From Symsagittifera roscoffensis (Eukaryota; Xenacoelomorpha; Acoela; Convolutidae): a stretch of DNA of 64,000 bases. The translations under genes were made by a program, and so were the position numbers. The notes beneath the pieces are model-generated. The model was given only the letters and a program-made list of their open reading frames with translations. It made no database searches and was not told the origin of the DNA. Every line of letters begins with the position of its first letter. Position 1 is the stretch's first letter. The stretch is from contig NC_087070.1 of the NCBI RefSeq assembly GCF_963678635.1, positions 31,843,704 to 31,907,703 on the forward strand. The letters are read 5' to 3'. Below are positions 54,772-63,550 of this stretch, one piece after another.

Positions 54772-55228
54772 TTAAGAGGAGGGTCCAACCTCAGGCTGGG
54801 ATGACCCAGCGGTTCTGCGTCCTCGGCCTCGAGCCCGGCCTGGCAGGTTTGCAGTCCCGGCGACTAACGGCGCTGCTCGTCTGCGACTGCACCCCCGCCC
54901 ACTTGCCCAATTATAGGGCAGAGTGTCATCGTCACTATCGCTGGATGAGTCGACACGATTCGGCAATCCCAGGCCACAGCGTGTCCGCGACTGCGACCGC
55001 GACCGCGCCCCCGCACTTACGAAAAAAAGGAGCGTCCGAGGCAGTGCTCTCCTCCTCTTCACTGTCCGAGAGCAGATCAAAGTCGGAGACACTCCTCAGC
55101 TGCTCTGGTTCCGACTCCGAGTCAGAGTCACGGTAGGGCACCACTGTCTCCACCTCTATTTGATCGCCTACATCCTCATCCTCATTTGTTGCCTCCTCAA
55201 GCTCTTCTGTGTCAGAGGAACTGAACAA
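54772..55228 (-). CDS. Acidic Ser/Glu then RGR-rich C-terminal exons (JmjC gene?)
   Basis: After an acceptor TTTGTTCAG near 55,220, a frame rich in Ser, Asp and Glu (SSSDTEELEEATNEDEDVG, SESEPEQLR, SDSEEEE) ends at a strong donor GTAAGTG near 55,020. A second frame continues with SSSDSDDDTLPYNW and then GRARGRGRR, AT-hook-like, to a TAA at 54,772. Phases between the frames do not join cleanly, so a small exon is missing or a base is wrong. Same-strand position downstream of the JmjC exons suggests the C-terminus of that gene. The segment is GC- and CpG-rich, unlike its neighbours. Confidence 0.4.
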
Positions 55229-55229
55229 A

Positions 55230-55565
55230 GTTAAAATATGATTGATATGGAGGAAGGGTTGGATATTCTTTTGTGGTTTATTTTGGGAAGGTTCAATTTA
55301 GTGGTGTTGGAAGAAACTGTCCATCTCGTCTTTATTCGCCAGCCTTTCCTTAGTTGTTGGCTTAAAATACAAAATTGTCAAAGTTTAGCATGAGAGGTTA
55401 AACTGAGTTTTTGGGATGAATTAAGCTCTTCAGTAAACGGGATGACGAAACTCAATTTTTGGATTCAATTGAGTATTTCAATATTTGCGATTAAACTGGG
55501 TGCAGTTTTTGGGATACGGAAGTAAGTGTTTCAGTATCAGGGATGAAATTCGGATAGAAGTACTT
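55230..55565. other. Probable intron with local repeats
   Basis: Lies between the donor GTAAGT at 55,567 and the acceptor near 55,220. It contains imperfect repeats of TTTTTGGGATGAA and GTATTTCAGTATT type that resemble those at 59.3-59.5 kb. Confidence 0.4.
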
Positions 55566-55567
55566 AC

Positions 55568-56411
55568 GTAAATAATTCTGGCGAGTTGGTTATCTAAAGC
55601 TTTGTCGTGCACCTTCAGAATTCTCCAGACCTCCTCCAGATTTTCCAATTCTTGCGGCGGTATCGTGTCTCTGGTGCTATAAAATTCTCTTTCTCTATTT
55701 TCTTCTATTTCGACAAAAATATATCAGTTTAATCTTTGATACTAACCACAGATGCACCATAAGCTCATTCAGAGCCAATATCGGAAAAGCAGGGTAGCAG
55801 CTGCTGAAGAGCTCTTCGTCTTTCCGCTCATGTTGGAAAGCTCTGGCAGCCGTTAACAGGTGTCCACGATAGATGAAATTGACACCCAGAGCCACTGACT
55901 CTGAATGCGTTTCAACCATGTGTATCATGCCAGCTGGCATAGCGAGGGCCTGGCGCTCCGTCAGTACAACTTTCTGACACGCTCCAGCATCTCAGCGAGG
56001 TTCATCCCCGGGAAACATCGGTTTCCAATCCAGAGGTTGCTGCATCAGATATTCCTGAAATATCAGCTTGTTGTTGACCGACGGGGCCATCAAATAAAAT
56101 GTTTCCAGCCTAAAAAAACTTAAATGGAACATATTTCTTTATTTGGTTGAAAAAGATTTGCACCAAACTGAAATGTACATCACAGATGTAACGGAGAAAT
56201 CCTGGTGAAATTGTGTTATTGGACTAGCCTGCGATAACGGCTGGTAGCTTGACTCCTTCGTCGGTACTTCTGTCTTCTCCAACTTCCTTTTATGTATGTG
56301 TCGCAACGACACATCCTTGTCTGCCTTTGGGACAGAGAATTTTGTAGCGGGCGACAAGGAAGCATCAACATCACTGATGTTCCAGAACATTGGCGGCATT
56401 GATCGGAGCAA
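55568..56411 (-). pseudogene. JmjC domain, KDM2/KDM7-like, with in-frame TGA
   Basis: Three exons can be placed. The first (about 56,411-56,164) carries ITQFHQDFSVTSVMY, with the HxD of the JmjC iron site. A 54-nt GT-AG intron (56,163-56,110) joins it in phase to FYLMAPSVNNKLIF. The second exon (56,109-55,747) has MPAGMIHMVETHSESVALGVNF, with the third iron ligand His. After a 70-nt intron (55,746-55,677) a helical exon VWRILKVHDKAL ends at a GTAAGT donor (55,567). KDM2/7 proteins demethylate histone lysines with Fe(II) and 2-oxoglutarate. The usual 2-oxoglutarate Lys before FYL is Glu here (LETFYL), and a TGA (55,992-55,994) interrupts the second exon. Confidence 0.6.
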
Positions 56412-56623
56412 AACTGGACCACTCGGTGAATAGGAGACTAATTACTTTACAAACTGATTACATTTTCCTTTAAGATGTTCCATCTAGCTGTGAGTTCCTC
56501 GGGGGTATTCCTTCAAACTTTCGTCAATGAAATTGTCCCCATACATTTGGCAGTCAAACTGGCAACTAACCGCAGGTCCTGTTGGTTGGCTTTGAAACCC
56601 CTGGTTGGATTCAGCCGATGGAA

Positions 56624-56643
56624 CTAACAAGGCTCCTTGTTAG
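56624..56643. repeat. Perfect 9-bp-arm palindrome
   Basis: CTAACAAGG and CCTTGTTAG are separated by CT. It lies between coding segments and is possibly a small hairpin. Confidence 0.7.
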
Positions 56644-56990
56644 CCAATAAATCCGTCGGATTGGATCCAGTTGACATGATCAATCGCAGGCACGCACTGT
56701 ATTAGACTTGAGGCAGGCATGATCTAACAAAATACCCAAAAAAGATGATCGAAAGTTAGTTTTCAGACGCTTACTTGGAAAGTATCTCTCTTAGTTCGCC
56801 ATAGACAATTGGAGGTAACAGGTCAATATGGCTGGCACTCGTGCTACAAGAGCTGCCTGAAACCACGGCAAAACTTTTCCTCGAGAGCTTTTGGTTTCTG
56901 TGTCTGCACCAGAGGAGGTCGTTGATCTGTCCTCAGATCTGCGATAACCTGACTATGAAGTGGCGAAATGGAGCCTGGTAGAGGAAATGG

Positions 56991-57296
56991 CTAAACGAAC
57001 TCTGGTACGAGAGGAAGTGGATCTGGCCTCAGACACGGTCTATTCGGTACCTCGGGAACTGATATCATCCTAATTGGCGCAGCTGGCGTACCAATTGGCA
57101 ACTGGCTGGTGACTTCCGAGGCATGTTCATCGTTAGTACTTGTCACTTCTGGGGCAGTAACGATAGTACCAACAGTGCCTGGAGCAGTGCCCTTGGGGGC
57201 AGTGCCCTTGTTCATTGATAGTACTTGTCCCTTCTGGAGCAGTATCTTTAGTACCAACAGTACCTGGAGCAGTGCCCTTTGACATTTTGCCGTCAT
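56991..57296 (-). CDS. Thr/Pro-rich repeat segment
   Basis: Minus-strand frames encode two related units, GTAPGTVGTKDTAPEGTSTINE and GTAPGTVGTIVTAPEVTSTNDE, followed by LPIGTPAAPIRMISVPEVPNRP. The two units are in different frames, separated by a one-base shift near 57,215. It may be a low-complexity linker of the JmjC gene or a separate gene. No domain was recognised. Confidence 0.35.
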   Translation of the reverse strand: MTAKCQRALLQVLLVLKILLQKGQVLSMNKGTAPKGTAPGTVGTIVTAPEVTSTNDEHASEVTSQLPIGTPAAPIRMISVPEVPNRPCLRPDPLPLVPEFV

Positions 57297-57770
57297 TCAG
57301 TGAAATAGAGGGCTAAAACAGTGATGTTGATTTAAATGCAGACTAGTGGGAGGACAATTATACTTGCAGACTACTGGGTGGACAATTATATCAAATAAAT
57401 ACGGCGTTTTGTTACATACAATTGAAATGTTTAAAACGAATTCCTCATCCTCAGGCTCCATTTTGCATAGAATTGTCGCCAATTGTTCCTGCTTGTACCC
57501 GCTAATTGCATCTGGCTCGTTCGGTTCCTGCTTGCACCAGGAACTTGTCACATCATTCCCATTTCTGCACGGCTAATGTTTGTTCAAATAGGTCGTCTTG
57601 CTCGTCCTCTTGGTCTTTGTCGTCTTTCTGCTGGGTCCCAACGCATTTTTTACGGTAGTACATCTTGCCGTCTGCCTCTTCGTCGTTGTCGTGATACAGT
57701 CTAGTTGCGCAGACCTGGACTGAGTTTTTTGGCTTAGTGCTAAAACATTTTAAATATGAAATCAAAAAAC
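57297..57770 (-). CDS. Charged exons upstream of the JmjC domain
   Basis: A frame after an acceptor near 57,740 reads NSVQVCATRLYHDNDEE, MYYRKKCVG and an Asp/Glu/Lys-rich DDKDQEDEQDD. A second frame reads SSWCKQEPNEPDAIS, then LCKMEPEDEEFVL. They are offset by a frame change near 57,555. Same strand and spacing suggest exons of the JmjC gene. No recognised domain. Confidence 0.35.
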
Positions 57771-57915
57771 ATTTAGATCGATGGGTTCGTATCTTATTTC
57801 AAAAGCACACTCCCTGATCATCGCCGATTTCATCAGATCGAATTTGCCCTCCTCTGCTTCGCTCTGAATGGTAATTGGCACCCTCATAAGATCCCGCAGA
57901 AAGTCATAACTTTTC
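57771..57915 (-). CDS. Exon YDFLRDLMRVPITIQSE
   Basis: An open exon of about 145 nt follows the hairpin element and encodes SYDFLRDLMRVPITIQSEAEE and KFD LMKSAMIRECAFEIRY. It is bounded by TAG on the 5' side and a GT at 57,770. It looks coding by composition and lack of stops in one frame. The family is not recognised; it is probably part of the JmjC gene. Confidence 0.4.
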
Positions 57916-57981
57916 CTAGTGGGAGAGAGCAGCTTTCGTTAGAGCCCAGAACTTCGATTGGCTCTTATCCTCTCCCACTAG
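57916..57981 (-). mobile_element. 66-bp perfect-TIR hairpin at a candidate intron position
   Basis: The element starts and ends with the exact 12-bp inverted repeat CTAGTGGGAGAG/CTCTCCCACTAG. An inner pair AGAGCC/GGCTCT extends the hairpin. On the minus strand the GT of the left end and the AG of the right end would delimit a 63-nt GT-AG intron between two coding-looking exons. Splicing these exact ends recreates TAG in the expected frame, so the fit is not complete. No target-site duplication was seen beyond the CTAG within the ends. It may be an introner-like element or a tiny MITE. Confidence 0.6.
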
Positions 57982-58160
57982 CATCCAGGCGAAAACACAT
58001 GCTCTGCAGTTCGGTAGCAGTCGCTGAAGCCCTCCGTGCCACAGAACATGCAAGTCAGTTTTTTCAGTTTCGCAACCCTCTTCTCGTATCGCTTTTCAGC
58101 AAAATGGCGGACCATGTTGCTTTCTTGCGAAAATTGTAATTCGCACTCTGGAAACGAAAA
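57976..58160 (-). CDS. Cys/His-rich exon (zinc-finger-like)
   Basis: After a TTTCGTTTCCAG acceptor near 58,160 the frame reads CELQFSQESNMVRHF, then a basic EKRYEKRVAKLKK and CMFCGTEGFSDCYRTAEH. Its Cys and His spacing suggests one degraded C2H2 finger and a following CxxC. It ends at a TAG created at the edge of the hairpin element. It is probably an upstream exon of the JmjC gene; this is inference from strand and spacing. Confidence 0.4.
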
Positions 58161-58259
58161 GAAAAACAAAATCAGTCAAGGTTTAAAAATTAGAAGGAAA
58201 TTTTTTTTCTTATTATCAATTTTGTTGCAAAAGTTAGTATGCGGACTATAATTAGGCTA

Positions 58260-59000
58260 TGACATCGTGAGCCCTCGTTACAAAAGCAAAGCCCTCCTTG
58301 TAATATAAAATTGATGCATATGTGAGGTGGCGGAAAAGGAAAAAGAGCCAATAAACTTTAGTGGAATCCAAAAAATCTTAAGCACTATCTGTATCATTTT
58401 TTAAGAATCCAGGATCAAATCTTTTAGAACCTTTGCCACATCAATTTTGTGATACCTTTTAGGATGTGTAACCGGTACCTCAATTGTGAAATGCGAGCCT
58501 CAAATTTTATTTTAATTTACATTTTTTTTAAAACGTCGTTTAAGCCACAATGATTGTGATGCACGTTTACTTCGTTGCAGAGACGCGGATTTAATCCAGT
58601 GACCTCTGATTTGGTAGCCACTTTTTTTACCTCCAGGCAATCAGACCCGTTAGTATTCTTGGATAAACTGAAAGCTAAGGACAGTCGTCCCTTGCAAATA
58701 ATCAGTTACAAGAGGTTATCTGAGATGGAAATTATTTTTATTACCCTCGAAATCATTTATTACCCATTTTATGAAAAAAATGACACTTGAAGAAAAACGT
58801 TAAGGATAATGATAAACTTACTTTTGCACTCGAAGCCAGTCATATATCGGATTGGATAAAGGATAAAGGACATCAAATCGAAAATAAAACCGAATCAAAC
58901 CTGAAAATAATTTTGAATTAAATTGATAGGATCAACCGCGGTTTTTCAATAATAAAAACAATTTTCATGAAATATTAATTTAAATTAAAATTCTTGATGG
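58260..59000. other. Intergenic, no gene recognised
   Basis: AT-rich. A short plus frame at 58,575-58,790 has no supporting motif. Confidence 0.4.
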
Positions 59001-59004
59001 CCTA

Positions 59005-59100
59005 TTCTTTACAAGGTACCATAAAGGTAAGAAAATAATTGGATCCAAAACTGCGGTTTCGGATCTTGTTATTTTCTCCCCTCTGGTACCTTTGTAACGA
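59005..59100. repeat. Imperfect hairpin of about 95 bp
   Basis: The left arm TACAAGGTACCA..AAGAAAATAA..GGATCC..AAACTGC and the right arm are inverted relatives, meeting around GCGGTTTCGG. It resembles a solo foldback element. Confidence 0.65.
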
Positions 59101-59174
59101 ACCGGGTTGCCCACCATAGAAGGCGCAACACGGGGAATATCAATCTATAAAGATACATCCCCTAATATGCCTCA

Positions 59175-59275
59175 CGAAGTTTGTGCCTTGTTAACTACCG
59201 CCCCCCCCCGCCTAATACTCCCCCAGGAGTTTTGTACCTTGTAAACTACCCCCCTCATTGCAATAGGGGGAGAAT
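59175..59275. repeat. Poly-C tracts and duplicated CCTTG..AACTACC
   Basis: TTTGTGCCTTGTTAACTACC and TTTGTACCTTGTAAACTACC are each followed by C-runs (up to nine C). CCCCCCTCATTGCAATAGGGGG forms a small hairpin. Confidence 0.7.
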
Positions 59276-59289
59276 TAGTCAACAAGATC

Positions 59290-59530
59290 CCTATTGCTAG
59301 CATTCGGGATTCTCAGTTTTTGGGATTTTGCAGAACTGCAACAAACTATCGATTGTCAGTATTTGGGATTTTGCAGAACTGCAACGAACTATTCTCAGTA
59401 TTTGGGATTTCGCCGAAGTTTTTGTCAGTAATTGGGATTTTTGTCAGTATTGCAACTGCAAAAAACTTATCAGTATTTGGGATTTTGCAACTGCTATAAA
59501 CTTTTGACAGTATGAAATATTGAGATTTTC
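59290..59530. repeat. Minisatellite with TCAGTATTTGGGATTTTGCA unit
   Basis: About six imperfect units, roughly 35-60 bp apart, share TCAGTATTTGGGATTT followed by GCAACTGCAA-like sequence. Confidence 0.8.
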
Positions 59531-59599
59531 TCCTTGAGTTTAAATTTGTATTGTAAAGTGGAACGAAATTGGAACAAAATTGGAACAAACTGATCAGTA

Positions 59600-59990
59600 A
59601 TTAGGATTGATTTGAACTGCGACAAGAAGTATTGCGATTTTGCAAAACTAGAACAAGTTATTTCAGTTTTTGGTATGGGCATTAGACTGCACGGCGCCAT
59701 TACACATTCCTCTCCGTCAAGAATTGAGATTTCAAAAACCTAGAACGAACGATTATTTCAGTATTTGGGATGGGCAATAGACTGCATGGCGCCATTACAC
59801 ATTCCTTTCCGTCAAGACTTGAGATTTTACAAGCCTAGAGCGAACGACTACTTCAGTATTTGGGATGGGCAATAGACTTAACGGTGCCATTAACTCCTGT
59901 CAGTTTTGAGATTTTGCAAAACTGAACGGACTATTTCCGTGTTTGGGGCGGGTTAATAAACTAAACGGCGCCAGTACATATCCATATCAG
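59600..59990. repeat. 95-bp tandem repeat with GGCGCC
   Basis: Units at about 59,693, 59,788, 59,883 and 59,967 each carry GGCGCCATTACACATTCC or a variant, TTGAGATTT, GAACGAACGA and TCAGTATTTGGGATGGGCAATAGACT. They are related to the preceding array. Confidence 0.85.
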
Positions 59991-60544
59991 AAACGATGAT
60001 ATAATTAAAGATTTGTTTACTGGAAAAAAATGTTTTAGAGGGTGAAACATTTTTAACAGCTTTCTTCAAGAAAGCAAAATGTTGGGCCAAATAACAGAAA
60101 AAAAGGTATAAACTAGGGTATAATTACAAAGTATAGTTAAATTCGAGAGTTCAAGAGTTTTTAATCTCCTCCGATTACCATAACCATTTGCGGAGCGTAT
60201 GATAGTCACGGATTTTGAAATGTAACACTTGAAAAACCAATTAATCAAACTCAAGAATTAATTAGTGACTCTATCAGTTGACGGCTTAAAAAGTTTCGAA
60301 ACAATTATGACTCTAGTTGGCTATGAAATCTATCCGCTGGCTATGAAGCTTAACCCAAGTCTGGCAAAGTCGATTAGGCCAAGTTAAAAATCACACCCTA
60401 ATCCATAATTAGTTTCCAATTAAGCAAATTGGTAATTTCACGGATATGAATAACCTAAAAAACAACCTCTATTCATTCATCACTGCACCTCTTTCAAATT
60501 CAGTTTGAAAGTATTCTAAACTCATTCATTACTGCACCTTGTTC

Positions 60545-60725
60545 GAATTCAGTATCCGACAAACAAAACCAACACGAATATCGACAAAAACCGATTCGAC
60601 TCGACGTACCGACAAACAAACCGACATACCAATCGACAGACAAATAACCGACATACGAATCGGGACGCACAAACCGACGCGTACGAATCGACATACAAAT
60701 GAACGACTCGCCCGATACGACAAAC
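60545..60725. repeat. Degenerate CGACAAAC/CGACATAC array
   Basis: CGACAAAC, CGACATAC and CGACAGAC words recur every 8-14 bp, giving all three frames on both strands few stops. Overlapping open frames on both strands here are therefore not evidence of genes. Confidence 0.8.
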
Positions 60726-60879
60726 GACTCTTCGATGACCGAGAAAAGTATGGAGCATCAATTGTGGAATCGCTATTCGATAGCATCAGATAATGATCGA
60801 TAGACACCAAAAATCTTCACGAATTAGCAGGAAAAGAATTGGCAAACAAATATTGAACAGTGCAAAGACTAGTTTCAGA

Positions 60880-61375
60880 AATGGTCGATAGAACTAAATT
60901 GGAAGTTGACAATTTTGTACAAAAATAGCAATACCACGGCCACGCAGTCATTCAATTGGAGTAGCAGCAGAAATCATGCAGATGTTAATTCTACGGAGCT
61001 TCAAGGAAATACCGTGGAACGAAAAACGGAGGAAACTGGTCAAATTTTTCATTTCAGAAACAATGCTACTCGAATACTCACTTTTATTGTTATAAACCAT
61101 CAGAAAAGATCGACACCGCCCTTAGAACAGTTAGGAACATCATCAAGAACCCGGACGACAACAGAATCAGCAATCTCACAACCATTAGCTCTTCCAGCAC
61201 CCTCAGAACCATCAAGAAGTTCAGCAACCGCATCCTTATACAGGCATTATTATATTCAATTTTCGAAGCATGTGATTCCTGGCAAGACTCCTCGGATGAG
61301 AGCATTGGCGACACCACAACAGTGGCACACTCCAAATGGATCCGAAAAAGTTCTGTTTTATGGATGATGCCATAG
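60880..61375 (+). CDS. Broken frame with PUB-like segment
   Basis: An ATG frame near 60,881 (MVDRTKLEVDNF) stops early. Downstream, frames read LRSFKEIPWNEKRRKLVKFF and, from 61,058, YKPSEKIDTALRTVRNIIKNPDDNR to LLYSIFEACDSW, ending at a TAG (61,373). ALRTVRNIIKNPDDNR resembles the start of PUB domains, which bind p97/VCP, where an NIL.NP....R pattern is usual; the rest fits only loosely. At least one frame change is required between the two frames. Confidence in the family is low. Confidence 0.3.
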
Positions 61376-61442
61376 AATTAGCCTCCAAGGACTAATGAAA
61401 GTAGCTGAAAAGGACTCCCAGAGAATATAACGCGGTAAAGGT

Positions 61443-61804
61443 GGTCGCAAAAAGTGTAGATTTACTTTTTCGAACCGTTTTACGATTACTTGCTTATTTA
61501 GGATACGGGGATCTTCGGAATATTTCAAGTACGATTTGGCTAAGGCGACAAAAACTGGAAACGTTGACGTTATTATCAACACTATTAGATCTCGGCTTGA
61601 AATTACAGGCTTCAAATCATTCGTTCCTTCTCCTAGACACATTCGACGAGCAACCGCCGAAATAGTGGTTCTTTTTACAACTTTCTGTCAGCCCGAGAAA
61701 ACGTTTTCTGGATTTAGAAGTAACCTACTGTCTTGCGTCAAAGCAGTTGCGTTTCTTTCACTGGAAACCACGGAGCTTCAAGGATTAGGCGTGGATATCT
61801 GCTG
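61443..61804 (+). CDS. Unrecognised coding-like frame
   Basis: Open for about 120 codons without a clear start: YFKYDLAKATKTGNVDVIINTIRSRL, FVPSPRHIRRATAEIV, FSGFRSNLLSCVKAV, ending at TGA. Composition is coding-like but no family was recognised. Same strand as its neighbours, so it may be another exon. Confidence 0.35.
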
Positions 61805-62250
61805 AGACAGCTGTGAGGTTGGTGGTGTGGAGGTTACCAGGCTCGCGTTCAGGCGCCTCGATGTCGAAATTAGTGTACAGTCGACTTTCAGCGTTTTCTG
61901 TTTCGCAGTTAAGTCAATTTTGTTTTAGATACTTTAAATTTTATTTACATTAGAAAAAAATCTCTCAGGATTATTAGTCTCGGAATCGCTTACACGTTAT
62001 ATATAGTCAGTATGGTTTAGTTTATTTGCTCTTTAACCAAATTAGGCACTTCGGCTCCCCGCATTACTGTATCTTCCAATAAATAATATTTATCATATGG
62101 AGCAGAGCGCAAAATTTTTCTGCGTGCGGACAAAAGCCAGTGCGGAATTTAAGAGCAAATAGTAAAATCATTGCAAATGGAATCCACAACCAAGGCTTAA
62201 AACACTGAGAACTCAAATTTATGAATGTACCCATTTGATTAATTTTATCA
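61805..62250. other. Spacer, no gene
   Basis: Only short unsupported frames; AT-rich. Confidence 0.4.
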
Positions 62251-62254
62251 GCAT

Positions 62255-62827
62255 TTGGATCGATTTTATCTTTCGGAGCCATGTAAAAATACAACAATGA
62301 AATTCATATCTGCTCAAATTCAAATCGGATCTGTTTATGCCTGCAAAACTGGAAATGTTGTTTTTTCCTTACTTAATCGACAATTGTTTTCAGCGTACTG
62401 TGGAAAATACAGCAGGTACGCTATGGAACAGAACGTTGGTCCCACCACAGCAGGCGACCAAAAATTGGGTTGGGGTTGGTTGTACAGCCAAACAAATTCC
62501 TTAAGACAATTATGAGCAAAGCTGACCTATAGTGGCGATTCACCATTTCTGTTGCGGCTGGTTATTGGTGTCTCTAATGAGCAATCATCTGATGCAGTCT
62601 CGTGGCTCCCACTATATGTGTCAAATAACACTACAGACTTCCATCCACTAACTTGCGAGGCAGAGACTGGTAAAAGAACTGAACTCAATGTGCCATTTCG
62701 AAAAGAGTTACCCAGGACATCATTTGTCAGCATCGAAGACATTGTATGCGTTTGTCCACATGCCACCCACATGATTACACGATGCGTAGAAATAGATCAT
62801 TGTAAAATGGCACAAAAAATCCGATGA
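62255..62827 (+). CDS. Unrecognised frame pair separated by TGA
   Basis: One plus frame runs through IQIGSVYACKTGNVVFSLLN, GPTTAGDQKLGWGWLYSQTN, a TGA at 62,513, and then LLRLVIGVSNEQSS, TDFHPLTCEAETGK and EDIVCVCPHATHMITRC to a second TGA. The frame does not change across the first stop. It may be two exons with an unseen intron or one interrupted gene. Several Cys residues (CVCPHATHMITRC) could form disulphides or bind metal. Family not recognised. Confidence 0.35.
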
Positions 62828-63550
62828 TATGCATCCACACGAAAAAAAATTCCATTCAGAGCTTTGAGGAAATATTGACCAGACAGGAACCAAAAAGACA
62901 TTTTTTCATTTCCCACTGTCTCGATAGGCAAAGTGGGTGCAGTTTCTCTTTCTCGAATCTGTGCGCGTCTGTCATCGCTGACAAGGAAGAAATGAAAAAG
63001 CCTAGCACATTATTTGAAGATCTCTGGAAAAGTGCTTCAAGCCATCTACCCGTGTCTTGTCTCAAAAGATCCTGGAAAAACCCTCGGGTGCATCACCACC
63101 AAGGATGCCAGTGAACTTTTGAGAGAAAGCTCGAATGAATGCACGAAATTAGTGGGAGCAGGAGGTGAATTTAACGCTTCAGAGTACAAAAAGTGGGCTG
63201 AAATCTACTATCAAGTTTCGGCGCTTATCTTTGGAGAACAAGGGTTGACCGCCTACAATTTAAAATTACTCCTAATGCTATAGCTTGTAGTAAGCAATTT
63301 TAAACGAACTCCCTTGGAAAATATGTGCGAAGCTCTCGAAAAATCCAACCACCATGCGAACAAGGATTTCCATAGTAGGACAATGCGAGGTGGAGAAAGT
63401 TCCCATTGTTCCTCGAAAGGTTTTTTTTCATTCTGCAAGTTCATCAAATTTGGCAAATGCACACTTAGTTTTTTTCTAAACAATGCAGGAGACGTCTTGG
63501 GAGGAATCAGTCCTATCACGCGTATTCACAAGTTTGTCAAAAAAGTCTAG
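62824..63550 (+). CDS. Unrecognised interrupted frame upstream of BRCT segment
   Basis: SFSNLCASVIADKEEMKKPSTLFEDLW in one frame passes, near 63,025, to VLQAIYPCLVSKDPGKTLGC in another. That frame then continues through a TAG at 63,281 to FFSFCKFIKFGKCTLSFFLNNAGDVLGG and a TAG at 63,548. Continuity of composition across both stops suggests one gene with introns, errors or decay. Family not recognised. Confidence 0.3.

Noticed and set aside
60539-60810. Open frames of 70-93 codons on both strands
   Set aside because: They are by-products of the CGACAAAC/CGACATAC array, which lacks stops on either strand.
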